Shown: piece after piece, positions 53,032 through 62,139 of the stretch
How positions within the stretch are numbered: the stretch's first letter is position 1
Layout of the letters: every line of letters starts with the position of its first letter
Translations under genes and position numbers: made by a program
Notes under the pieces: model-generated
What the model was told of the DNA's origin: nothing
Database searches by the model: none
The model's input: the letters and a program-made list of their open reading frames with translations, nothing else
Source: Geotrypetes seraphini
Lineage: Eukaryota; Chordata; Amphibia; Gymnophiona; Dermophiidae
DNA: 64,000 bases
Reading direction: 5' to 3'
Assembly: GCF_902459505.1 (NCBI RefSeq)
Contig: NC_047095.1
Coordinates: 115,383,380 to 115,447,379 of the forward strand

Positions 53032-53450
53032 TATTTAAAATTGGAAGCAACATTTATATTAAGATTTCCATGTAAATATTTGGTTAATTTTAAAGGAGCA
53101 ATATATATACTTTTTGACTGTACAGAGTTATCTAGATTTATTTTGGATAAGGAGGTGACAACTGCAAGTACCCCTATCAGAAGCCAAGATAATGCTTCCC
53201 ATTAAGTATTTGGGATCACTTCAGGCTGCCTATTTCCTGAGAAATTAAGGAGTTAATATAGTCTTCGATTTTTGGACACTCCTCCCTCAATTATTGTGGA
53301 CTAACTAACAGTTGATAGAATGATTTAATTTCCCTTAATATTTTCTTATACAATTGATATGATGGATACTGTTTTATTTTGATATGATTGTGTTGTCATA
53401 AAAAATTGAAATTCAAAATGAAGACAAAATTATAAAAAAAAAAAAAAAGA
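53032..53450 (+). mobile_element. Old L1-type LINE 3' end
   Basis: A short degraded L1 ORF2 C-terminus is followed by 3' UTR. It ends 'gaaattcaaaatgaagacaa' and a 15-base poly-A at 53431-53446, next to DIRS copy 3 sequence. Confidence 0.55.
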
Positions 53451-54986
53451 AGTCTCCTGTAAGATATCATGCAAGGGAATCAGAAGATCGTTGGGTAGTT
53501 GACTATAGGTCAAGGTATCTAAAATTCTTTAGACTTTTCAAAGTCAACTGCCAAGGGAATGGCTCAAGGAACCTTGAAAAAGAAAATTTTTCAGACACTA
53601 CTGAAGTGGAAAAGAGAAGCATGTGTTGAAAAACCCACCACTTCAGAGAGATTGGGGGCTTGCTCAACCCCCCCCCCCAGAGATTCAAATCCCAAACTGT
53701 ACAGAATCGATGCCAGGGATTCGGTGTCGAAGGCTGGAGACAGTTTAATTTCTGCAGGGCCTTACCGGACCAACACCGACAACGTTAAAGAGGACCGGCG
53801 TCACTTCATACTGTTTGTCGGAATCGTTGGAGACTCCTGTGCAAGTGCTACTGGTTTCAAGAACCCAAACCTGACTGGCACCGGAGGAGTCGGTGTCGAC
53901 AAAGGCGTCGGCACGAACTGAAAATACAATTGGACATGTACTCAAAGTACTGAAAGAATCTGCTGCTTAAGAGGAAAACACAGATACTGCTGGCTGCGTC
54001 GCCGGTACCATCGGTGCGGGTCTATGCTCCAGAGATGAAAATACCGGTATCAAGGCACACATCAGGAGCAGAGCGGAAAAGTTACTGAAGGAAAGAAAAA
54101 ATACCGGTACCATTGGCCTGTTAACCAGTACCATCGGTGCCGCTCCACGCTCCGAAGATGAGTATGCCGGTATCAAGGCACTCATCGATATCAAAGCGAA
54201 GCCAGAGATGGGGCTAATCGAGGTGGGCAAGACTTGACTCATTATTACAATGAACGAGGTCAGCAGGATTGGACTCACTGCTACAATGACCTGAAGCCCA
54301 AAGGAGAAGGGAAAAAAAACTTGTGAGCCAACTTACCTAGGGAGGAGCAGTGCCCGAGGCAGCAATGTCAATATAAGTGCGGGCTGGATTAGCACAGGCG
54401 ATGACGGAAGTGTGCTGGGCATCGGATTACTGATGTCAGCGGGTGCCAGATTTCTGATGGCTCCGAAGGGATACTCCTTCCGAAGTACTCGCGTGAGAAT
54501 GTACTGACGAGGAGAAGAGCAGGGGAAGTAGAAAGTGGCAAGGCCGAAGTCCTGACACTGCGAGAACCATTGGAGGATGTCGGTGAAGACAACTACCCCA
54601 GTAAAGCAACCACCCAGATGGAAAATTATCAGGAGTGTCCTGAATGGTAAAACAGCTGTAAGGTATATATAGATATATATATATTTACTAAAATCGAAGT
54701 AAAAGAAAAAACTGACTGAAAGGTCAGAAGATGCGAGAGCGGGGTAGGAAGTGAAAAATTTTCAACAGCCGTTAAAAACGTGACTTCTTAACTCCGCAGA
54801 AACTAAGAAACTGAGGGACCGCGCACCCTGCATTGGCGGGAAGGCACTCGCGCATGCGCGGTTTGGGATATTGCGAACTTTCTAAACTCTTAAAGTGGCG
54901 ATGCACTTTTAAAGTGGTCTGTACCGGGGCGACGTCGGCGACGTCACCCATACATGAAAATATGCTGCCTACTTGTCCTGGGATAA

Positions 54987-55349
54987 TGCTGCCCCCAATA
55001 CTTGATTGGTTTTTTTTTTTTGGATTGTGATGCATACCTATTTTAACAGTTAGCTGCACTGATCAGTTATTATTGCTGGGAGTAATAAAATTAAAGGAAT
55101 CAACTAGTACATGACCATGTTGTATGTCAGTATAGTCTTCTTAGTGAGGCGTTAACATTCTCAGTCCAAGAAGCACGAGAGGGGTCTGGAAATCAAATAC
55201 GGGTCTCCTGCACACACTGCCGTGGGGGCTAGCAGACAGGCCCAAGAAAGAGATTTTAATGGGACACAGGGGGTGCAAGAAATAGAAACATGCATCCGTG
55301 TAAAGCAAGACGGAGGGGGAAAAAATGCAGTGGTGCAAATTATTCCTAC
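54987..55349. other. TRIM intron, nothing recognised
   Basis: A poly-T tract lies at 55010-55021. No coding or repeat signature. Confidence 0.4.
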
Positions 55350-55372
55350 CTGCTCAAGGTGTTCCTTGCATC
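55350..55372 (-). CDS. TRIM-family protein, 23-bp linker exon
   Basis: 'ttgcag' acceptor, 23 bases encoding D-A-R-N-T-L-S plus two bases of Arg, then donor 'gtagga'. A 23-bp exon after the 231-bp coiled-coil exon is a diagnostic TRIM/RBCC gene feature. It enters in phase 0 and leaves in phase 2, which matches the first base of the 113-bp exon at 32482. Confidence 0.9.
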
Positions 55373-55573
55373 CTGCAACAGGGAGAGAAAAAGGCAAAGC
55401 TTAACTACCACCACCTTCTGTCGATCAGATACAAAATTATTTTGAAACACAGTTCTACACAACAGGTGCTAACATTTAGGAGCCAATGACGTGGGTCAAT
55501 GTTTACAATAATGGGGTTCTAGACATATATGCCACAATTCTGAAAATACCCACTTAACTCACATAACACGTAT

Positions 55574-55795
55574 GTGCAAGGGGGGACTGAAAAGTTCTTA
55601 GCCTAACCAAGAAGAGAATGATATGGATATGGTTCAATCAATGATCTGAAGCAATGCCAAAAACATAAAATTTTGTTTCTGCAAATTGGCACTTAAGGAA
55701 ATAAGATAACTCTCTTTTCAGCTACAGTGGCAAAATAACACTCAGAATTTAGGAAGTTAGTAGGTTGGGCTGAGAACTTTTCATGCCCAAGAGTC
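55574..55795. mobile_element. Mariner-type MITE
   Basis: 'ggggggactgaaaagttctt' plus 'agcctaacc' is mirrored by 'ggttgggctgagaacttttc' plus 'atgccc'. 220 bp, non-coding, in a TRIM intron. Confidence 0.7.
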
Positions 55796-56129
55796 ACACA
55801 CAACTTATAGAATACATAAGTTGCACCCATACCTTCGACATCTAGGGCAAAGATTTACATCAGCTCTATGGCTGGCATAAGTGTCTGAACCCAACTTTTA
55901 AGCATGTATATACCTGGTGATGCTAAGTTTCTTTAGAGACATCAAGCACTTAGGTCTCTTTACGAGACAGATTCCTTCCAGGTACCCTGTTATTGAATTG
56001 CCCTGTTTATGTACATTCTAAAGAAAGAGTGCTAAAGCTGGAACAGTAAACACAAGGTGTGGCCTTATTTTAAGCACAGATCAAGTTCCTTTCAGGTTAT
56101 TGGTTAAAATGTAACATTTCTGTGCTTCT
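55796..56129. other. TRIM intron, nothing recognised
   Basis: No coding frame or repeat ends recognised. Confidence 0.35.
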
Positions 56130-56720
56130 GCGGAGACACAGGAAAGTGAAGTTGCTTACCTATAATGGAGATTCTCCATAGACAGCAGGGGAACGCAACC
56201 ACACTAGTTGGTGAAGTCCTTAGACCAGGGGTGTCAAAGTCCCTCCTCGAGGGCTGCAATTCAGTTGGGTTGTCAGGATTTCCCCAATGAATATGAATGA
56301 GATCTATTTGCATGCACTGCTTTCATTGTATGTTAATAAACCTCATGCATATTCATTGGGGAAATCCTGAAACCTGACTGGATTGCAGCCCTTGAGGACC
56401 GACTGACACCTGTGCCATAGGCTGATCCTCAGTGTCGGTGCTCTCACCTAGCTAAAGTAAGCTTTTGGCTTACTGAGCACGTGCAGGGACTCCCACCTTC
56501 CAAGGCTCCTTCCCTTGATACTCAGTTGTGTGTCTAGCTGAAAAACACCATACATATCTTAGAGGGGAAGGGGAAGTGTGGCTGCATTCGCCTGCTTTCT
56601 ACGAGAACCTCCGTTATAAGTAAGCAACTTCGCTTTCTCCACAGACAAGCAGGAGGAGATGCAGGCACACTTGTTGGCAAGTCCCTAGCTACTCCTTGTA
56701 AAAAGGTGGTGGTAATTGGA
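56130..56720. mobile_element. Terminal-repeat fragment of a second DIRS-like family
   Basis: 'gaagttgcttacctataatg' plus 'gagattctccatagacagca' at the left is repeated inverted near 56600 ('gagaacctccgttataagta', 'agcaacttcgctttctccac', 'agacaagcaggagg'). This has the terminal-repeat plus internal-complementary-region layout of DIRS, but a different sequence from copies 1-4. A palindromic MITE is inserted at 56226-56416. Broken; no coding seen. Confidence 0.6.
56226..56416. mobile_element. Palindromic MITE
   Basis: 'caggggtgtcaaagtccctc' and 'gaggaccgactgacacctg' are the ends, and 'atttccccaatgaatatgaa' mirrors 'atgcatattcattggggaaa'. hAT-like; a target duplication is not evident. Confidence 0.75.
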
Positions 56721-56725
56721 GGAAG

Positions 56726-56953
56726 GAGTGGCCTAGTGGTTAGAATTACAGCCTCAGCACCCTGAAGTTGTGGGTTCAAATCCCACACTGCTCCTTGTGA
56801 CCCTGGGCAAGTCACTTAATCCCTCTTATTGCCTGATACAGATAAGACTGTGAGCCCACCGGGACAGACAGGCAAAAATGCTTGTGTACTTGATTGTAAA
56901 CTGCCTAGATAACCTTGATAGGTGGTTTACAATTACCTAAATAAATAAATAGA
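56726..56953 (+). mobile_element. tRNA-derived SINE
   Basis: A pol III box A-like 'gtggcctagtggttagaat' and box B 'gggttcaaatcccac' are 34 bases apart. A core ('gaccctgggcaagtcactta', as in MIR/CORE-type SINEs) follows. The 3' tail has 'tgtaaactgcctagataacc' and ends 'aaataaataaata'. About 228 bp; looks complete. Confidence 0.88.
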
Positions 56954-58076
56954 TCAAGGAGCAAAATATTTGATTATAGAACACTTAAAACACATGTCTA
57001 GTCCCGGGTTTTGGGCTAAGCAGGAAAGGCCAGGAAAAGTGAACAGAGGACTAGGTTGCTCTGTACCAGGATCTAATTTTGTGAAGAAATGATGGATGTG
57101 TTTAAGAGTAAGAGAACTCTTTGAAATGTTTTGTGGTTTTGTTTTATTGCTGCTCCACGTGCAGTTCGTCTGTGGAATCTGAAATCTAGGCTGTGGCTAT
57201 TTTTGGCTATTATTAACCAAGTATCCAAGGACACCAACTAAGCAGCAGACATATCCCGAGATCTGAAATTCAAATGTCACTATGCAAAAAAAAAAAAAAA
57301 AAGTATTAGTTTTATCATTACTAATAAAGAATTTGAGCTCAAAGAGAACCAACTCCCAAATTCAAGGTCCTGGATTTCAGCCAGACTCAGAGCCTACGTT
57401 TTCAGCTGATAATTCATCATAAATTTAAGCACTTATGTTTAAAAAATTTTTTAGATCCGACGTTCCATTTGTCTACATTTATGAACCAAATGATGACAAT
57501 CAAAAGCTAAGCTCTCCCCACAACTCAAATTTTTCCCTGTTGCTACAAATTTTTGCTCCTAAATTTAGGAGTTCAGGGAAATTCTAAATAGCGGTGTAAC
57601 TATTCAACCACAGTACATTTTCAAAAATGCCAGGTTAAGAGCATAAATTCTTTGAATAAATCAGCCCTTAGAGGTTTGCAAATATGTTCAAATACCCCCA
57701 GGTCTCTCCCTTTGAGAGTTACAACACAGGGATTGCCAAGGACTCAGGTAACTGGGGCTCCAGCTTGACAGGGTAGACAAAATATATAATCCTGCTATCT
57801 GCATATTCTGCTTCTACATGATTTTTTCTCTTCCAGGGAAAGTTCTGGGTTACTGCCTTGACTCGTTTTGGATTAGCAGTATTATCAAAGTTGAATTAAA
57901 CCATAAACCACTCAATATCAAACTAAGAACCCACCAAAGGAATTCTCCCACAAGAAGCATTTGTACACACATCCTCAGTTATTCCAACCCTCAACACCCC
58001 CCCCCCCCATTTTCCCAGAAGTGGTCCGAGAGGAGAATTAGCATGTTTAAATAATTTCACCTCTCATCATCCTGTT
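56954..58076. other. TRIM intron, nothing recognised
   Basis: A poly-A tract lies near 57285-57302 and a C9 run near 58000. No coding signature. Confidence 0.4.
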
Positions 58077-58600
58077 AGACCAATCCAGACTAGTGGGATT
58101 GTACCTAAACTTCATCCTTCAAGACCAGAGGGATGAAGCACGGAGCTCGTCATGCTGCTGTGGCCTCCGCTCAGGAGCCTCCTTATGACATAGAATGCAC
58201 CCAGAATCCTTCTGGGACCTCCCTGCCACTGAACATATACAGACTCAATCGAGGCCTTCATCTAGCACATAATGTTGGACAAATGCTGTTTCTCCTTTGC
58301 GTGGCTCACTGAATATTACAAAGAAATGATCTGATCTTCTGAAGCCACTGGTAACCTTCAGGTAACTAAGTTGAGTCCTGCAAACGTACAACTTATGAAG
58401 GACTTCTCTAGGGCTCCTTCTCATCTCCAATCTAACTGCTAGAAGAGAAGCTGGCCTATTAAAATGTAAAAGGGGTGCCACTTTCCAATAGATCCAATAG
58501 AAACAAAATTCTCCAAAATACTTATAATGGATTTTTGACATGAAAGAGTTTGCAACTCTGAGATCCACCAGCTGAACAGATTGCTGCTAGAATTTCATTT
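58077..58600 (-). mobile_element. Second DIRS-like lineage, tyrosine recombinase fragment
   Basis: The minus strand carries 'KVTSGFRRSDHFFVIFSEPR' and 'KGETAF'. This resembles the 'FRKSDHLFVLFSGPRKG' block of vertebrate DIRS recombinases and differs from copies 1-4 ('RSVPQLFLSFDPNK'). An old, broken relic. It may belong with 56130-56720. Confidence 0.55.
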
Positions 58601-58930
58601 CCGCAGTTAGGAATTATTGAGGGATTATAAATCGAATGCATCTTTAAATAAAAAAGAGTATTTAAGTTAGATTTTAATCTATCCAGAGAAGATTCCTCCC
58701 GAAGATGTGATGGCAGAGAGTTCCATAGTAGGGGGGCAATTACAGAGAAGATCGATTTACGAGTGGTATTGTAGACAATTTGACATAATGAAGGTATGAC
58801 TAAAAGATTTTGATTATTTGGTCATAATTGTCTAGCTGAGTGGGCATGAGCAATCTACCGATAAATCCTACTTTAGCACCCATCATCCTAGAGTAGAACA
58901 TTAGTCTGGTTTTGAGGGTGCTTTATAGTC
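58601..58930 (-). mobile_element. L2-like LINE 3' part, decayed
   Basis: 'gatggcagagagttccata' and 'cagagaagatcgatttacga' parallel 33650-33720 of the L2 copy ('gtaaggttgttccagagctc'). Confidence 0.45.
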
Positions 58931-59865
58931 TGCTCTTTGAAATTTTGAACAGGGTGTCCATGAGGGATCTGTCTTTGAAAAGGATATTTATTCCCTCCCT
59001 ATTGCATTTACCATCCATTTCTTCCTATCTTATCAATTATTGTATTTCCCCCCTAATCTATTACATCAGGGCTGCCCAAGTCCGGTCCTCGAGATCTACT
59101 GGCAGGCCAGGTTTTCAGGATATCCACAATGACTATGTTGTATGAAAAAGATTTGCCTGCACTGCCAAACCGGAACAGTTCCGGTTTGGCCTTGGGTGAA
59201 GAGAGATCATGGTTTGGAATGCTCCCAAACGGTGTGAGGCTTACATACATTGTATAATGAATGAGAAGAATACAGAATCTAATTGAAGCTGGGAACTATT
59301 CAGCCGCTGACGGGCGAAGCAGTCTTGTGTTGGGCGCAGTGCTTCAATTGTGAAGAGCATTGTTGCATGGAGTATGGAGCAACAATTTAATGAACAAATA
59401 ACCGAGGATAAAGAACAGTTTGTAAAGTATTTGAAGACATTAAACTCAGTATATGGACAATGATGAAAGTTTGACATGGACTTTTATTGGAGGGGAAGGG
59501 TTCACATTTATTAGATATATTTATTAGAAATATTTATGTGATTAATTAATGGTGCTAGTGAGGTTCATAGAAATTTATGATAGGTGTGGGTGAAATTACA
59601 CCTGAGAAATAAATTTTAAAATGATTAAATGTGTTGCAATTGTTAAGGTGCTCTCTATGGTTTATAAAATGATGATTTAATGTATGAGAGCAATTGAATA
59701 GGAATTACAAATCCCGTTGTCATTTAACAAGTGTTGAATATGCATGAGAGAAATTTGCCTAAAATAAAGGGTGCGTGCATGCAAATCTCTGACTCACTGG
59801 CAGCCCTTGAGGGCCAATTAGGAATGCCAAGGTCTTAAATCTTCCCAGGCTCTCGCCTCCCTCAC
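58931..59865. other. TRIM intron with a split palindromic MITE
   Basis: 59069-59170 ('gcccaagtccggtcctcgag', 'ggttttcaggatatccaca') and 59735-59815 ('atgcatgagagaaatttgcc', 'cagcccttgagggcc') are the two arms of a palindromic MITE. About 560 bp of unassigned AT-rich sequence lies between them. Confidence 0.5.
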
Positions 59866-60096
59866 CTTCAGCAGGTCTTGGGTGGACTGCTGGCATCGAG
59901 TCCCAATCTCTGTGATCAGCTTCCTCAGATCAGTGACCTTGCTGGAGAGCTTGCTGATCGTCTCCTTCAGCTTCTTCAGCACCATCTTCTCTTCCTCACC
60001 TAGCCGAGTGAGCAGTAGTCGTTGCTCTTCATTCAGAAACTGGTGTAGCAGCTCAAACTCGCATACAATCCTCTGCCGCCTTCTTTCCACCTCTTT
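59866..60096 (-). CDS. TRIM-family protein, 231-bp coiled-coil exon
   Basis: Acceptor 'gctcttacag' and donor 'gtgagg' bound exactly 231 bases in phase 0, encoding 77 residues. The sequence starts 'KEVERRRQRIVCEFELLHQF' and continues 'LNEEQRLLLTRLGEEEK', 'LKETISKLSSKVTDLRKL' and 'CQQSTQDLLK'. It is the heptad-rich RBCC coiled coil that makes TRIM proteins antiparallel dimers. 'FELLHQFLNEEQ' is a highly conserved TRIM signature. Upstream RING, B-box and 96-bp exons are not visible up to base 64000. Joined with the three downstream exons the coding length is 894 bp including stop, all phases consistent. The exons visible are intact, so the gene is probably functional; the name is unresolved. Confidence 0.93.
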
Positions 60097-60724
60097 CTGT
60101 AAGAGCAAGAAAAATGGGTAAGAAAACAAGATAAGCCCTCCGGATGATACAAGGCAAAGAAGAGCCTGGCTGGGGGCCAGGCTGAGAGCATCTGGGTGCC
60201 AGGCGCATATTGAACATTAAAAATAAATCTTTTGTATAAAACATAGGAGACCATCAGACAGCAGGGCAAAACTTCTGATGTGAGAAGTGAAGCTGATCTC
60301 ATGCTATAAAGCTGGGAATCTATTCTGAAAAGAAATTGCTATTAATACTGGACCCCTGAGGAAGAAAAATGAAACTCAGGGTTAGGATGAGTTCCACAAA
60401 AGATGTTCTATTCTACTTTCATTTTGTACTTGTACTTAATGCTTCCTGATAAACTGGAGTATTACAGATCTCAAAAGAAATCATGACTGCCCAACACTGG
60501 AGACAACCTACAAAAAGTGTGTTGCTACATATCATGACGCACACATCAGGCTTTTTAGGACCCTTTTCTAACAATAGTGGAAAACTGTGGGATAACTAGT
60601 TGCATATAGTTAGGTGGCCTTTTAGCATATTTGGACTCTTGGAATGACTTAAGGGGGAGAAAAATGGAGTAGGTGCTTCACTGAAGGGTTTTGCTTTGTT
60701 CTTTGCTGTGCTTGTTCACTCTTT
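60097..60724. other. TRIM intron, nothing recognised
   Basis: Searched on the minus strand for the 96-bp TRIM exon without success. Confidence 0.4.
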
Positions 60725-61072
60725 CCAAAAATACTAGGGGACAAGTGATGAACCTACTAAGTAGCAGATTTAAAACAAACCAGAGAAAATATTTCTTCAC
60801 TCAATGTTTAATTAAATTCTGGAATTCGTTGCCGGAGAATGTGGTGAAATCAGTTAGCTTAGCGGGGTTTAAAAAAAGGTTTTGATAATTTCCTAAAAGA
60901 GACGTCCATAGGCCATTATTGAAATGGCTTGGAGAAATCCACTGCTTATCCCCTGTTTTGCTACTTGGGATCTAGCTAGGTGCTTGGAACCTGGATTGGC
61001 CACTGGTGGAAACAGGATACTGGGCTTGATGGACCTTTGGTCTGTCCCAATAAGGCAATTCTTATGTTCTTA
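60725..61072 (+). mobile_element. CR1 LINE 3' end
   Basis: 'RFKTNQRKYFFTQCLIKFWN' and 'NVVKSVSLAGFKKRF' at 60760-60885. A UTR follows with 'ggtgcttggaacctggattg', 'cttgatggacctttggtctg' and the tail 'cttatgttctta'. Same subfamily as the 4336-4762 tail. Confidence 0.85.
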
Positions 61073-61616
61073 TAAGTTAATAAAAGAAAAACATGATAAA
61101 GAATTTGGAACATACAGAGTCTTGCACACCCAATGTAAGTGAAGTGAGCAGAAACGCAGTCATGTTAGGTTACTGTAGATGCCTTTGATACCACTGGATA
61201 CCATAATGAAATATTTTTGCTACTACAGTGGATTTGTTTACTATATTCTTCACCTCCTGGTTTGTCGCTACTTTCTGCATTGAACTGTTTAACTGCAGGC
61301 GGTGTTTGCTCTTGTTTACATTCCATTTAACACTGCTGCCTTGTTCAGCGTGTTTAGCAAAGAGCTAAGTATTCTATTTCACAGTCATATTTATCTTTAT
61401 GGCTTATGCTTTGTATAGTTCATAACAGAAAGGATTTTTGAATTATTGGGATGTATGATAATTATACCTCTGATAATCGCATGGGTAAACAAAATGAGAA
61501 AAGTCCACTGCAGAAAATTAAGATGCAACCAACAGCATGGATAATTGAAGGTAACAAAACCAGACGTGTCCACAAAACTCTCTAATAAAGGGGTCCTTTT
61601 ATTAAGGCATGCTAAC
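61073..61616. other. No gene recognised; MITE scrap at the right
   Basis: 'ggggtccttttattaaggca' at 61580 resembles the terminus of the MITE at 19947-20083 and directly precedes L1 coding sequence. Confidence 0.4.
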
Positions 61617-62139
61617 TCCTTAGTATCTTTACAAAAATCAATTGTGGAGGGTGGGGTAAATTTTCCAAACTTCTATAGGTATCATCAAGCCTATATTTTA
61701 CGTCAGGGTATGTATTGGGTCCTCCCAGAACTCATGGAAAACATCCCAGACTGGTTATACTTGGAATGGCGACTCACGTTTCCTTTACATCTCTCTCATG
61801 TTATTAGTATAACAATGCCTAGGAAATATAAAGAGAATAGAATATTGATAGATACATGGAAAACTTTACGTTATGTTAGTAATTTAACACCTGATCCAAT
61901 ACATAAATCAACAAATCAATCCATTTGGCTAAACTCCAAGATTAAAATTGGCAGTTTTAAAATGGTTTGGAAGCATTGGATTATTGCAGGCATACGAACT
62001 TTAAATAAAGTTATTTCAAATGGAAAACTGCTTGATTTTTCACAGTTGCAACATAAATATGGTCTCCATAAGTCACAAAGTTTTAAATGGTTGCAGCTGA
62101 AACAGGCTATTCAAGAGGGGTTCCCTGAATGGAAAAATC
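61617..62139 (+). mobile_element. L1 LINE ORF2 C-terminal fragment (plus strand)
   Basis: The open reading 'LVSLQKSIVEGGVNFPNFY', 'MYWVLPELMENIPDWLYLEW', 'IGSFKMVWKHWIIAGIRTLN' and 'FKWLQLKQAIQEGFPEWKNL' is L1 ORF2 downstream of the RT. About 174 codons have no break. It is cut at 62139 by the 3' end of an opposite L1; its own continuation must lie beyond 64000 or be lost. Confidence 0.88.

Larger units (their letters stand above)
42062..54986 (-). mobile_element. DIRS-family retrotransposon, copy 3, host of copy 2
   Basis: An old, heavily broken fossil in pieces. The left inverted terminal repeat and half of the internal complementary region occupy 42062-42355. DIRS copy 2 then intervenes. 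The other half and recombinase remains lie at 48013-48188. Recombinase and RNase H remains are at about 49241-51040 ('ITTDASSYAWGTH', 'LLCMDNQVAIYYINKQGG'). Gag remains and the right inverted terminal repeat lie at about 53451-54986, ending 'cttgtcctgggataa'. Later insertions fill 48189-49240 and 51040-53450. Many breaks; the oldest DIRS here. Confidence 0.82.

Noticed and set aside
56740-56800. A tRNA gene
   Set aside because: Box A and B are present but the sequence continues into a SINE core and tail; no clean cloverleaf ending.
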